A stretch of 64,000 nt of DNA from Anaerobacillus alkalilacustris. Lineage in GTDB: Bacteria > Bacillota > Bacilli > Bacillales > Anaerobacillaceae. Position 1 is the first letter of the stretch, and each line of letters starts with the position of its first letter. The stretch is from the NCBI RefSeq assembly GCF_001866005.1, contig NZ_MLQR01000020.1, forward strand, positions 1 to 64,000, written 5' to 3'. The position numbers and the translations under genes were made by a program. The notes beneath the pieces were generated by a model, which did no database searches, had not been told where the DNA came from, and saw only the letters and a list, made by a program, of their open reading frames with translations. Positions 25,951 through 34,895 of the stretch are shown here, piece after piece.

Positions 25951-26212
25951 CTGCAAAAAAGACGTTATCCCCAGATATGAGAGCGCCTTTTTCTTGATGA
26001 AACCTTAGTAATGAATTACTTAACGGACACTATATCCCTTATTATTATGAAAACAAATATTTTTTCATGCTAACGGTTCAATGTGTCCGATTAACTCTAT
26101 ATAAAGGTAGATTTCTATAAATTAACGGATCTTGTGGTGCGTTAAAATGGTGAGGTATTCGTTATTCAAAACTAAATTGTGTTGTTACATTGAAAAAAGT
26201 GAGGGTTTAAAG

Positions 26213-27013
26213 ATGAAAATATCTATCTATCAAATGGACATCATTGCTAGTAAACCTGAAGAGAATAGGGAAAAAGTTAAGGAGTGGTTAGCAGTTACAT
26301 GTAAAAAAGAAAAACCAGATGTTGTTGTGCTACCTGAAATGTGGACAACCAATTATACATTACAAGAGTTAAAAAATATAGCTGATCGCGATGGTGAGCC
26401 GACGACGAGTTTTTTACAACATCTAGCAAAGACGTACGAGGTAAATATAGTTGGTGGGTCGTTTGCTAATAGGAAGGGCGGAAATATTTATAATAGCGCT
26501 GTTGTCATTAACCGACAAGGTGAAGTCGTGTATCGATATGATAAAGTTCATTTAGTTCCAATGCTAGATGAGCACTTGTATCTGACAGGAGGAACGACCT
26601 ATCATACATTTGATTTAGAAGGGGTTAAAGCAGGTTTGATCATATGTTATGATCTGAGATTTCCTGAACTTTCTAGGAAATTAGCAGTGGATGGTGCCGA
26701 ACTATTATTTATCGTTGCAGAATGGCCAGAAGCTAGAAAATCTCATTGGACTGCTCTCCAAATTGCTAGAGCAATCGAAAATCAGTTTTTTGTTGTCTCG
26801 GCAAATTGTGTTGGTCAATATAATGGGATCTCATATTGTGGAAATTCAATGGTTATCGACCCATTAGGTGAAGTACTATATTGTGCTAGTGATAAAAATG
26901 AAGATACAATATTAAAAGAAATCGATATGAAGCAAGTGAGTGAGATTAGAGAAAAAGTGCCAGTCTTCAAAAGTCGAGTTCCTCATACATACAAGTTGAA
27001 CACATCGGAGTAG
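26213..27013 (+). CDS. Carbon-nitrogen hydrolase (MtnU/YkrU-like omega-amidase)
   Basis: I choose the ATG at 26213, seven bases after GAGGG, giving 266 residues. The nitrilase-superfamily catalytic triad is intact: E42 (VLPEMW), K111 (YDKVHLVP) and C145 (IICYDLRFPE). Motifs such as LDEHLYLTGG and FIVAEWPEARKSHW align with B. subtilis MtnU, a probable omega-amidase of the methionine salvage pathway acting on alpha-ketoglutaramate-type substrates in the cytosol. No other mtn genes are nearby, so the pathway assignment is inference. Repeat B2 follows. Confidence 0.88.
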   Translation: MKISIYQMDIIASKPEENREKVKEWLAVTCKKEKPDVVVLPEMWTTNYTLQELKNIADRDGEPTTSFLQHLAKTYEVNIVGGSFANRKGGNIYNSAVVINRQGEVVYRYDKVHLVPMLDEHLYLTGGTTYHTFDLEGVKAGLIICYDLRFPELSRKLAVDGAELLFIVAEWPEARKSHWTALQIARAIENQFFVVSANCVGQYNGISYCGNSMVIDPLGEVLYCASDKNEDTILKEIDMKQVSEIREKVPVFKSRVPHTYKLNTSE

Positions 27014-27118
27014 GAGAGTAAAGAAGTATCTGTAAAACAAGGTAACTTTAAAATGATCTTTGTGATTGACTGTTTTTAATTATAATTGAACAGTAAGCTA
27101 AAATAACGGTTGATTTTA

Positions 27119-27212
27119 TTTATCTGAATTTTTTTTGGGGTAAAAGGCCCCCACCTCTAAGCGTAGGTGGGATTTTCCGATGCTTCAGCTTGCTGAAACG
27201 AGTTCACTCATC
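27119..27212 (+). repeat. Repeat family B, short copy B2
   Basis: Same start as B1 (TTTATCTGAATTTTTTTT), then the GGCCCCCACCTCTAAGCG...AGGTGGG hairpin, then directly TTCAGCTTGCTGAA and ACGAGTTCACT. The middle hairpin present in B1, B4 and B5 is cleanly missing. Confidence 0.7.
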
Positions 27213-27308
27213 CGCAAAAAAGTTCAAAAACACAATCTACGAAAAACAGTCATTTAAAAAGATATCCGGTAAAGTAATAGAAAAAAACGAATATTGGAGA
27301 TTAAGGTA

Positions 27309-27818
27309 ATGATAGGAAAAGTAAAATTAAGGGCATTTGAACATGAAGACATCAAATATTTACATAAATGGTTTAATAATGCTGAGTCAATTTCTATGAT
27401 CGGAAGGACCCCTATGACATTCGAGGAAACGGAACAGCTTGTGTTTAAAATGAGAAATGCTGGTGCTGTAATAATGGGAGTTGAAAATAATGATCAGGAG
27501 TTAGTGGGGTGGGTCCATTTTTCTAACATGGTCCTTGAACATGGAAGAGCAGAAATTGGGGTGCTTATGTCGCCTGATTATCGTGGACACGGTTATGGTA
27601 AATTCGCAATGAAACAAATGATTGAAATGGGTTTTAACCAACTTCGCTTAAATAAAATTTATTTAACGACGAGAGGGATAAATGAACGAGCGATAGCATT
27701 ATATAAAAAGCTTGGTTTTATCGTAGAAGGTACATTGCGTCAACATAGCTATATTAATGGAAAGTATGTTGACACAATTTTTATGGGCTTACTTTCACAG
27801 GACTGGAGGAAGATGTAA
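27309..27818 (+). CDS. GNAT N-acetyltransferase
   Basis: The ATG at 27309 follows GGAG by nine bases and yields 169 residues. Motif A is VLMSPDYRGHGYGKFAMKQM (about 92-111), with R-G-x-G-x-G/A for acetyl-CoA binding. Motif B continues as NKIYLTTRGINERAIALYKKLGF. The RimJ/RimL-like ending GTLRQHSYINGKYVDTIFMGLL suggests a small-molecule or protein amino group as acceptor. B. subtilis has several such paralogues and no specific one can be named. A terminator follows closely. Confidence 0.88.
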   Translation: MIGKVKLRAFEHEDIKYLHKWFNNAESISMIGRTPMTFEETEQLVFKMRNAGAVIMGVENNDQELVGWVHFSNMVLEHGRAEIGVLMSPDYRGHGYGKFAMKQMIEMGFNQLRLNKIYLTTRGINERAIALYKKLGFIVEGTLRQHSYINGKYVDTIFMGLLSQDWRKM

Positions 27819-27849
27819 CTGTACGGAAGCTTATTGACTAGATCGCCTG

Positions 27850-27888
27850 TAAACAGTGAGAGGTATATAACCTCCACTGTTTTTTTCT
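27850..27888 (+). terminator. Terminator of the GNAT gene
   Basis: AAACAGTGAGAGGT and ACCTCCACTGTTT pair over a short A/T loop, followed by a run of T. Confidence 0.92.
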
Positions 27889-27911
27889 ATATTGACCAAT
27901 TTATTTTATAT

Positions 27912-28437
27912 AATCAGAATTTATAAATTTCTAACTTGGAAACTGTCAAGCGCAAGCAGCCTACGAGCTCGGTCACTTCAGTCAAGCTACTGACTTCAAT
28001 AACTACATGAATAACGTCTCTGAATAGCTTCATGCAGCTTTGCTTGGAGGAAGCTTACTACGAAGCGATACTAGAAGACGCTAAAAGCACGTAGGAAGCC
28101 AAAGAGCGGCTTCTGTCAAAGGTCGCCCCAGTGAAGCTACTACTTGGATTACTACGAAGCTGCTTTGCTCCTGCGGTTACTCGTCGCACGGAAAACAATT
28201 GCTCCTGCGGTTACTCGTCGCACGGAAAACAATTGCTCCTGCGGTTACTCGTCGCACGGAAAACAATTGCTCCTGCGGTTACTCGTCGCACGGAAAACAA
28301 TTGCTCCTGCGGTTACTCGTCGCACGGAAAACAATTGCTCCTGCGGTTACTCGTCGCACGGAAAACAATTGCTCTTGAGCAAACGGAGTGGCACAGGAGC
28401 GGCTGCTCGTGACCAAGGCGCTTGCGCTTTTCTTGCA
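27912..28437 (+). repeat. Repeat family C, expanded copy C3
   Basis: Starts TAATCAGAATTTATAAATTT and CTAACTTGGAAACTGTCAAG and ends GGCGCTTGCGCTTTTCTTGC. Its interior contains GAAGCTT-rich words related to C4 and C6, plus the tandem array at 28167-28370. Reading frames that run through it follow from the repeat structure and are not called as genes. Confidence 0.8.
28167..28370 (+). repeat. Six perfect 34-bp tandem repeats
   Basis: The unit begins GCTCCTGCGGTTACTCGTCG and ends CGGAAAACAATT. It recurs at 28167, 28201, 28235, 28269, 28303 and 28337 without a mismatch; a partial seventh starts at 28371 and then diverges. There are no spacers, so it is not a CRISPR. Because 34 is not a multiple of three, long frames are open in more than one phase. 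Copy C5 holds a single unit. Confidence 0.95.
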
Positions 28438-28438
28438 G

Positions 28439-28700
28439 TATCAGAATTTATAAGTTTCTAACTTGGAAACTGTCTAGCTCCAGGCGCCATCGGCTCGATT
28501 ACTTCAGACAAGCAACGGACTTCAATTACTGCTTGAGATCCTTCGTCGATTAGCTTCATGAAGTTTTGCTTCGAGGAAGCTTGCTACGAAGCTATGCTAG
28601 AAGACGCAGAAGCACATAGATTTCGGTCAAAAACCCGACCGCTACGAGCAGGTCTTCCAGTGTTTGTCGCCGATAGGCGGGCGCCTTGCGCTTTTCTTAT
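28439..28700 (+). repeat. Repeat family C, copy C4
   Basis: Directly follows C3 with the same TCAGAATTTATAAGTTTCTA start and the GGGCGCCTTGCGCTTTTCTT end. The right half is nearly identical to C1 (TTTCGGTCAAAAACCCGACC through TTTGTCGCCGATAGGCGGGC). The remaining 175 bases to the next gene show no other feature. Confidence 0.8.
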
Positions 28701-28875
28701 ATTCTTTGGAAAATTCAAGTTGCGTTTGTTGAATTGTGTCACTTTTTGATATACGATAAAAGTACTATTTTAGTGTTGGTAAATTTTGTTGATCACAAGA
28801 GAAAAGAGTGAAGGACATTGTTGGTTTGATATCTAGCTTTAGCGAACAATAAATGATTTTGGGGGGCTAAAATGT

Positions 28876-31281
28876 ATGAATATGAAAAAAAGAAATGTAA
28901 CTAATAATTTTAAATTAATTTATCTCCCTTTATTGTTTACACTATTTTCTGTTTTTGCTATTGCACTTTTTGCACATATTTCAAGCGAGCGAGCGTTAAC
29001 TCATCAAATGGAACAAAGCGGTGAAGACTTAGCATTGTTATTATCTAGAAAAATAGAAAGTGAAATAGGTCATTATAACTATATAAATGAAGTATTGGAA
29101 AGAAATCTTCTAGTAGCAGGAAAAGCTGTACTAGCAGAAAAAGATTACTTAAGTAATGAACGTTTACGTGATATAAGAGATTTTTTTGAAGTTCATGAAA
29201 TATTTTGGTACAGCAATCAAGGTGAAGTTTTATTTTCTCCTTCAATCGACTACATTGGATGGAAAGTAAAACCTGGTGACCCTATTGATCAATTTATGAC
29301 ACAACCAAACGATGTTTATGTTGAAGATATTCGGAAATCCACAGAAAATGATGATTTTTTTAAGTTTGTTTATTTAAGAGATGATGAAGGATCTTTTGTG
29401 CAAGTAGGCTATAGAGCAGAATACCTAAACTTTAGAACAGACAAATATAAAATTCAAAACATTGTCGAAAGAATCGCTAACAATGATGATAATATTTTAT
29501 ATGCTTTATTTATTGACGAGAACCTAATTGCAATTGCCGATTCGGACGTAGAAGATATCGGTGTAGACTATTCAGAAATTGTTGATTACAAAAGCGTACT
29601 AAGTGGCGAAGTTCGTGCATTTGAATGGTACTATCCGCAGTTGGGTGATTATGTATTAGAAGTCGCTGTACCTCTTTTTTATGAGGATGAGATCATCGGA
29701 ATAGCTGCAGTAGGAATATCGATGGATGAAACAAAGAAAAATGTTATTTTCCTTACGGCAATGTTCATTTTACTTGCAATCATTATTTCTGTCGGTTTCT
29801 ATATTATTCAAAGGAAAAATGTGATTAAACCTGTAATGATGTTAAATAAGGATATTCAATTAATTGATACGAAACAGTTAGATTTTCAGCCTCTAGAGGT
29901 TTCTGAAAATAAAAGTTTTGCGGGGTTATATGATACATTAAATCAGTTATTATCTAAACTTCAAGAAACATTTGAACATAATAAACATTTAAATCAAGAG
30001 ATAGAACAAATGGCATTTAAGGATTATTTAACTAAGTTACCGAATCGTTATAGTTTATCTAAAAACTTTGATAAGTTCGTACAAAATCATGAGTTAGTAG
30101 CGTTTGTGTTACTTGATCTTGATAATTTCAAAGAATTTAATGATACTAAAGGGCATTTGTATGGTGACCAAATTTTGGTAGTGGTATCTGAACGGTTAAA
30201 AGAATGGGGTAATGATCAAATTTTTGTTTCTAGATTTGGTGGGGACGAGTTTTTATTGTTATTTTCATGTTCCGATGAATTGGAGCTGAAGCGTAACATC
30301 AATTACTTAGAAACAATTATTTCACAGCCTTTTCTTGTTCAAAAAGAAGAAGTTGTAATTGAAGCGAGTATTGGGATTAGTCTTTATCCTAAAGATGATA
30401 CCCATTTAAATGGGTTAATTAGTAAAGCTGATATAGCGATGTACCAAGCAAAAAAAAGTGGTAAAAACCAATCCACTTATTTTACAGAAATATTAGAAAA
30501 TTCTATTATTAAAAAAAATAATATTCAAGAAATTCTGCGATATTCGATTAAAAATAAACGATTTAGACTACTGTATCAACCTCAAGTTGACGTTCTAACT
30601 GGAGAGATTATTGGCTTTGAAGCATTAATAAGACTTAAAGACCATTCTATTTCACCGAATGAATTTATTACAATTGCTGAAGAAAAAGGTTTGATTGGAA
30701 AGATCGGACGATTTGTTATTGAAGAAGCGATACGGCAGTTATCGAAATGGAAAGAAAAAGGTTTGGACCTAAAACCAATTGCTATAAATTTTTCTGCTAA
30801 GCAGTTAAACGATAAAGCGATCATCAAATATATTGAAGAGCTGTTGAAAAGGTATGATATTCCTCCACAGTATTTAGACATAGAAATTACTGAGAGCATT
30901 CTATTAGATGATGATTGTGAAGCCATTAATTTTATTAATCGGCTCAAAGGAATGGGAGTAAAAGTGTCTTTAGATGATTTTGGTACAGGCTACTCATCAT
31001 TAAAATACTTATCGAAATTTCCAGTTGATAAAATGAAGCTCGATAAAAGCTTTATAGATCAATATTTAAATGAATCTGGTAAGAAAATAATTAAACAATT
31101 AATACTTCTAGCAGAAGCCTTTGATCTCGATGTAGTTGTCGAAGGTGTTGAAACGATTGAACAAGTTCGATTACTTCAAAAACTAAAATGTAAAATCATA
31201 CAAGGATACTACTTTAGCAAACCACTAGAAGCAAAAGAAATAAGTGAAATTTATACGAAGAAGTTTGATGTGGGGGTCTGA
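28876..31281 (+). CDS. Membrane cyclic di-GMP enzyme: Cache-GGDEF-EAL
   Basis: An 801-residue protein. Order: helix (about 15-36), double-Cache-like extracellular sensor (about 40-290), helix (about 293-312), short linker with a coiled coil, GGDEF domain (about 375-540) with intact G455-G-D-E-F459, and EAL domain (about 550-795) with E582-A-L584, DDFGTGYSSLKYL and the later ESILLDD and VEGVET motifs. Both active sites look complete, so it may synthesise and degrade c-di-GMP, with one activity perhaps regulatory. No RxxD inhibitory site is seen just before GGDEF. The GGGGGG ribosome binding site precedes ATG 28876. The last codons and stop lie inside palindrome D1. Confidence 0.94.
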   Translation: MNMKKRNVTNNFKLIYLPLLFTLFSVFAIALFAHISSERALTHQMEQSGEDLALLLSRKIESEIGHYNYINEVLERNLLVAGKAVLAEKDYLSNERLRDIRDFFEVHEIFWYSNQGEVLFSPSIDYIGWKVKPGDPIDQFMTQPNDVYVEDIRKSTENDDFFKFVYLRDDEGSFVQVGYRAEYLNFRTDKYKIQNIVERIANNDDNILYALFIDENLIAIADSDVEDIGVDYSEIVDYKSVLSGEVRAFEWYYPQLGDYVLEVAVPLFYEDEIIGIAAVGISMDETKKNVIFLTAMFILLAIIISVGFYIIQRKNVIKPVMMLNKDIQLIDTKQLDFQPLEVSENKSFAGLYDTLNQLLSKLQETFEHNKHLNQEIEQMAFKDYLTKLPNRYSLSKNFDKFVQNHELVAFVLLDLDNFKEFNDTKGHLYGDQILVVVSERLKEWGNDQIFVSRFGGDEFLLLFSCSDELELKRNINYLETIISQPFLVQKEEVVIEASIGISLYPKDDTHLNGLISKADIAMYQAKKSGKNQSTYFTEILENSIIKKNNIQEILRYSIKNKRFRLLYQPQVDVLTGEIIGFEALIRLKDHSISPNEFITIAEEKGLIGKIGRFVIEEAIRQLSKWKEKGLDLKPIAINFSAKQLNDKAIIKYIEELLKRYDIPPQYLDIEITESILLDDDCEAINFINRLKGMGVKVSLDDFGTGYSSLKYLSKFPVDKMKLDKSFIDQYLNESGKKIIKQLILLAEAFDLDVVVEGVETIEQVRLLQKLKCKIIQGYYFSKPLEAKEISEIYTKKFDVGV

Positions 31282-31310
31282 CCCCCACTCGTTTAAAGCG
31301 CTAAAGTTTT
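31271..31310 (+). repeat. Repeat family D, copy D1 (palindrome over the stop codon)
   Basis: TGGGGGTCTGACCCCCA is a perfect palindrome with one central base and contains the TGA stop of the GGDEF-EAL gene. It is followed by GTTTAAAGCGCTAAAG. A matching cassette ends the gene at 40149. Confidence 0.8.
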
Positions 31311-31659
31311 CGGGGGGAGTAGCTTAAATTTCGTAAAAACACAGTACTTATCGGACCTATCCTTCTCATTAAAGCAGAACAGTAAAACAGAGGTTCTGAC
31401 GATTCAGTTTTTAAGGTAACTGTATATCTGAGCTTATACAGTATTATTTATAATTTCAACATATTGACACAATCTAGCTCTATTAAAAAGCGTGGTTTTA
31501 TTCTATGATTGTTGTAATAAGTATTATTAAAAATTGAGTATAACTTCTATCAGTGTTGCTCCAATCCACTGGTTCCAAGTTATACTACTACCACTGGCAT
31601 AACAAACGTTAACTATGCCTTAAAACCTAAAGAATAACTATTTGTGGGAGGCGCATTAA
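31311..31659. other. Intergenic region with an A-like hairpin
   Basis: AGTATAACTT (31537-31546) pairs with AAGTTATACT (31577-31586), with CAGTG/CACTG nested inside and a TACCACTGGCATAA word after it. This resembles an eroded module H3 of family A plus its linker. No gene is seen. GGGAGG precedes the next start. Confidence 0.4.
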
Positions 31660-31899
31660 ATGAGCTGTGGATGTTCGAAATTAGAAGATGGAAAAGCTAT
31701 CGTTGATCATGTGAAAAGTAAAGGAAAAGAAAACGCGGTACCTAAAGTTACACATAAAATTTCTTGCCAATGTGGAGAAATATTTACTTTAGAAAAAGTT
31801 GTTATGAATTGTCCAAATTGCAATATGACTTACGCAGTTACACCTTGTAGTTCAGATGATATTAGTAAAGTAAAGCCTGCTGGTATAAAATACGTTTAA
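31660..31899 (+). CDS. Small cysteine-rich zinc-ribbon-like protein
   Basis: A 79-residue protein. Cysteine pairs: C3-G-C5, then SCQCG (about 36-38), then NCPNC (about 51-54) and a later C at 63. The CxC/CxxC spacing suggests a zinc ribbon formed by the middle pairs. The KISCQCGEIFTLEKVVMNCPNC core resembles generic rubredoxin/zinc-ribbon knuckles, but I do not recognise a named family. A GTGGGAGGCGC site precedes the ATG. It is alone and has a terminator downstream. Confidence 0.7.
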   Translation: MSCGCSKLEDGKAIVDHVKSKGKENAVPKVTHKISCQCGEIFTLEKVVMNCPNCNMTYAVTPCSSDDISKVKPAGIKYV

Positions 31900-32041
31900 A
31901 AGTTCTAGACATGTTCATTTTTTTCTGTATGGAAATTAATAACATAGTCGTCGTATATTAATAGTATCAAAATGCCAAAACAATCATTTAAAAGCTTAGA
32001 AAACAAAAGTTATATGATTAAAAAACTATAATTAGCCGATT

Positions 32042-32092
32042 GCGCCAATTCTTCTCGTGAACATCACGAATAAGAATTGCGCGTTTTTTTTA
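32042..32092 (+). terminator. Strong two-part terminator hairpin
   Basis: GCGCCAATTCTT pairs with AAGAATTGCGC (one bulge), enclosing a TCGTGA/TCACGA inner stem, then eight T. It lies 140 bases after the zinc-ribbon gene. Confidence 0.92.
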
Positions 32093-32161
32093 CGATATAC
32101 ATATCATTTAGCTTATTCGTTGCTTGTAGGAATGATGAAAACAAATTCAAGAGATAATTAG

Positions 32162-32535
32162 GTAACAGATTCAGCGGCTGCTGGAACTGCTATGAAATTT
32201 TACGAGATGTAACCGCTACTGGTAATTTCATTGCTAATCAATTAAATGCAGATCGTACTAATGTTCGTGAAGTCCTAAGTACATACGCAAAGATTGATTT
32301 AACAACTGCAGAGGAAAAGCGTATTAAAACAGCAACTAGCAATCAAGTAGCATTTGTTATAAACACTATAATAAGTGAGCGCGCTTATGTAGGGTGGTCG
32401 ACAACCGCGGACTCTGGGGTAGATGTTCCATTATATGCTTACGGACCTTCCGCTGATTTATTTAATGGTCTCCTTGATAATACTGATTTACGTAAAAGAA
32501 TGGCAGAAGCAATTAAAATTGAATTTGCGCAGTAA
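32162..32535 (+). pseudogene. Alkaline phosphatase remnant (PhoA family)
   Basis: The first frame gives VTDSAAAGTAM (32162-32194), the PhoA active-site motif with the phosphorylated serine. It then stops after a few residues. Another frame continues from about 32200 with the C-terminal domain: TGNFIANQLNADRTNVREVL, GWSTTADSGVDVPLYAYGPS, LFNGLLDNTDLRKRMAEAIK, to the stop at 32535. About 200 residues between active site and C-terminal domain, and everything before the active site, are gone, and the frame changes at the junction. It cannot make an active enzyme. Its own terminator survives just downstream. Confidence 0.85.
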
Positions 32536-32550
32536 GAAACGATTAAAGCT

Positions 32551-32584
32551 TAGCGATGTTCAAAAATGAGCATCGCTTTTGTTA
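32551..32584 (+). terminator. Surviving terminator of the alkaline phosphatase remnant
   Basis: AGCGATG and CATCGCT pair over a 12-base loop, followed by TTTTGTTAT. It overlaps the first part of a longer frame for the next gene, which argues against using that early start. Confidence 0.7.
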
Positions 32585-32675
32585 TGTAACAAAAATTACA
32601 CGTGACAAATGTCTTGATATTAGTGTTAAATGTTCTATAGATGAGCTTGTAAACATATTAAAGGGGATGAGATTT

Positions 32676-32939
32676 TTGTCAAATGGAGCAAAAAGATTTT
32701 TAAAATTATTTGCTAAAAATATTAAAGTAGCAATGGGGCCAGGTCATTATCATGTAAACGGAATAAATATAACATGTGTACATTGTCAAAATGATAAATT
32801 CGAACATGGAAAAGCACAGTTAAACACGGCTATGTTAAGTTTTTTAAATTTAGATTTTGCAAATCGCTCAGCTAATATATTAACATGTGATCGTTGTGGT
32901 TTTGTTCATTGGTTTAATAAGGGTGTTAATAGAGTATAA
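32676..32939 (+). CDS. ypzJ: Zn-ribbon nucleic-acid-binding protein (YpzJ/COG3478)
   Basis: I choose the TTG at 32676, nine bases after AAAGGGG. Earlier starts would put the previous terminator inside the gene. The 87 residues contain NITCVHCQNDKFEHGKAQLN, FLNLDFANRSANILTCDRCG and FVHWF, the CxxC...CxxCG plus LNT...NRSA...HWF signature of the YpzJ zinc-ribbon family (DUF2082). The family is predicted to bind nucleic acid; its role is unknown. Confidence 0.85.
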   Translation: MSNGAKRFLKLFAKNIKVAMGPGHYHVNGINITCVHCQNDKFEHGKAQLNTAMLSFLNLDFANRSANILTCDRCGFVHWFNKGVNRV

Positions 32940-33238
32940 AGATTTTTATATGATAAAAAAGTTTTTTCATTGTTATCATAAATAATTTGGAATGACACGA
33001 ACATTTTGATGTGTCAAGAAAACTTTTTTAGATATAAATTCACATTTTTTTAAAATCTATATACTTAAGTATATTCGTTTATATGTGATAATAGTTTCAT
33101 GCATGAAATGAAGTTCTATATAATTTTTAATCGACAATTTTGTTTCGGTAATATAAATAGATGAGGCTCAGATTACATATTGACTATTGGGGTCTTAGGC
33201 CTAAGCATGGGGGAGTGTTTAAGATTAATCGTTTATTA

Positions 33239-34417
33239 ATGAAAGTCCTTTTTTTATTAGGTTTTTTCATCTTATTTAGTCAAGTAACATTGGCTGAGGA
33301 AGAGACGAACAAGATGTATTACTTAGGTAGTGATACTTGTCCTGTCTGTCAGGAGACTGCTAAATTTTTAGATAGGTTGGAGAACGAAGGAAACTTACGA
33401 TTCGAAATAATTCGTATTGAAATAAGTAGAGATCGAGAAGAAGCACTCAGGATACTTGATAAATATGAAATACCTCCACAAGATAGATTAGTTCCATTGT
33501 TTGTTTTCGAAGACAAGCATATACTTGGATTTAATCAAATTGTAGAGGCTGAATTGACTGAGCGCTTGACCTATGGTAGTGAAGGCAAAAGTGGGCGTTT
33601 TTTGAATAATAATTTTTTAGAAGGTGTACCTTTAATTTTTGCAACTATATTAATAGGATCTGTTGATGGATTCAATCCTTGTTCGTTATGGGCTTTGATG
33701 TTTCTTATTAGTATGGTTATACGATTTAATTCTAGAAAAAAGATGGCCATTGTTGGTGGCGTTTATATTCTTACAATTGCAATCATTTATGGCTTATTCA
33801 TGGTAGGAACTTTTTCCATAGTCGTCCGTATCATTGATTATTTTTGGTTTAGGTTTGCCTTATTTTTCTTAGCAATGATTGTAGCTATAGTAAATGTTCG
33901 AGAAGGATTTGGGAAAACGTCACTTTTATCGTTTACGATCAAAGGTGATCACAAAAAGAGTTTTGTGAAGAATGTTAGAGAAAGACTGTTCCATGTTGAA
34001 TCTATGTTTGGAATTGTACTAGCTTCTATCTCAATTGGAGCTTTAGCATCGTTTATTGAATTGCCTTGTACAGCTGGGTTTCCGATCATCTGGAATGGAT
34101 TAGTATCTAGTTACGGCGTTGGATTAGGAGAGTACGGGTTATATTTAATGCTTTACCTCACGATGTATATTTTAATGGAAGTATCCATCGTTGTTTTCAT
34201 GGTATGGACAATGAGAAAAGCATTTATGGGACAATTTATAGGTGAAAACCTGAAATTAGTATCTGGATTGTTAATGGGGTTTTTAGCTATCGTTTTATTA
34301 TTAGGTTATGAGTATATGAACAATATGTGGGTCGTGTTAGGCGGTTCATTGGGTGTTTTAGCGATTTCATGTATGATTATGCTCGGAAGAAAGATAAAAA
34401 ATAACAAAAAGAAATAA
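33239..34417 (+). CDS. Thioredoxin-like domain fused to DsbD/CcdA-like membrane domain
   Basis: From ATG 33239 the product is 392 residues. A signal-like helix (about 3-18) is followed by a thioredoxin/glutaredoxin-type domain with C34-P-V-C37 (GSDTCPVCQETAKF, about 26-115) and then six to eight helices. Membrane cysteines in FNPCSLWALMF and IELPCTAGFP sit where DsbD/CcdA proteins carry their redox pair. It probably passes electrons across the membrane to an external thiol. The start is uncertain: GGGGGAG at 33209-33215 is too far from this ATG, so a GTG at 33215 or a non-standard ATT at 33224 is possible. It is monocistronic with a strong terminator. Confidence 0.82.
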   Translation: MKVLFLLGFFILFSQVTLAEEETNKMYYLGSDTCPVCQETAKFLDRLENEGNLRFEIIRIEISRDREEALRILDKYEIPPQDRLVPLFVFEDKHILGFNQIVEAELTERLTYGSEGKSGRFLNNNFLEGVPLIFATILIGSVDGFNPCSLWALMFLISMVIRFNSRKKMAIVGGVYILTIAIIYGLFMVGTFSIVVRIIDYFWFRFALFFLAMIVAIVNVREGFGKTSLLSFTIKGDHKKSFVKNVRERLFHVESMFGIVLASISIGALASFIELPCTAGFPIIWNGLVSSYGVGLGEYGLYLMLYLTMYILMEVSIVVFMVWTMRKAFMGQFIGENLKLVSGLLMGFLAIVLLLGYEYMNNMWVVLGGSLGVLAISCMIMLGRKIKNNKKK

Positions 34418-34429
34418 TTTTAACATAAT

Positions 34430-34478
34430 AATACAGCTTTATTCCATTCTGTTGGAGTAAAGCTGTATTATATTTTTT
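34430..34478 (+). terminator. Terminator after the DsbD-like gene
   Basis: ATACAGCTTTATTCC pairs with GGAGTAAAGCTGTAT around a seven-base loop, followed by a T-rich stretch. Confidence 0.93.
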
Positions 34479-34538
34479 TGAAGAGAATTATTAGTTATTC
34501 ATTTGTTATAATGAGGAAAAAGTGAGAGCGGTAGTAAT

Positions 34539-34895
34539 ATGGATTTAGGGTTAACTGGAAAAGTAGCGATATAACAGGTGGAAGTAATGGAATAGGATTA
34601 GAAACTGCCCTTCAACTAGCAAATGAAGGAGCAAAGATCTTGCATCTGATAATATAAGGGTAAATACAGTCTGCATTGGGTTGATACAAAATGACCAAAT
34701 TGGAAAAATGCGAAAAAGACAAGCTCCCAAAAAAGTTGGGATGAGTTTTCTACTGATCCTAAACATGGAATTCCATTAGGGCGGATTGGTCATACAAAAG
34801 AAGCTACAAAAGTAATTACCTTCCTTGCATCAGAGGCAGCTAGCTACGTAACAAGTACTTCCATAATAACGTTGATGGGGAAAAGGGTCCGCACT
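34539..34895 (+). pseudogene. Short-chain dehydrogenase/reductase remnant
   Basis: ATG at 34539 begins MDLGLTGKVA; after a frameshift the second frame reads ITGGSNGIG-like TGGSNGIGLETALQLANEGA, the NAD(P)-binding glycine motif. The central region with the catalytic S-YxxxK is deleted. Late SDR pieces follow in different frames: DNIRVNTVCIG, then GIPLGRIGHTKEATKVITFL and ASEAASYVTST, then NNVDG near the end. At least three frameshifts plus a deletion make it non-functional. Confidence 0.8.

Noticed and set aside
28167-28370. CRISPR array
   Set aside because: Units are contiguous with no spacers and no cas genes are present.
28131-28461. Two long overlapping frames through the 34-bp array
   Set aside because: They arise because a stop-free 34-bp unit repeated six times stays open in several phases; no ribosome binding site or family match.
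28558-28749. 63-residue frame in repeat C4
   Set aside because: Same reason as the C6 frame; the frame is broken in other copies.
32556-32675. N-terminal extension of the ypzJ-like gene
   Set aside because: It starts inside the terminator of the alkaline phosphatase remnant and lacks a ribosome binding site; the TTG at 32676 fits the family length better.
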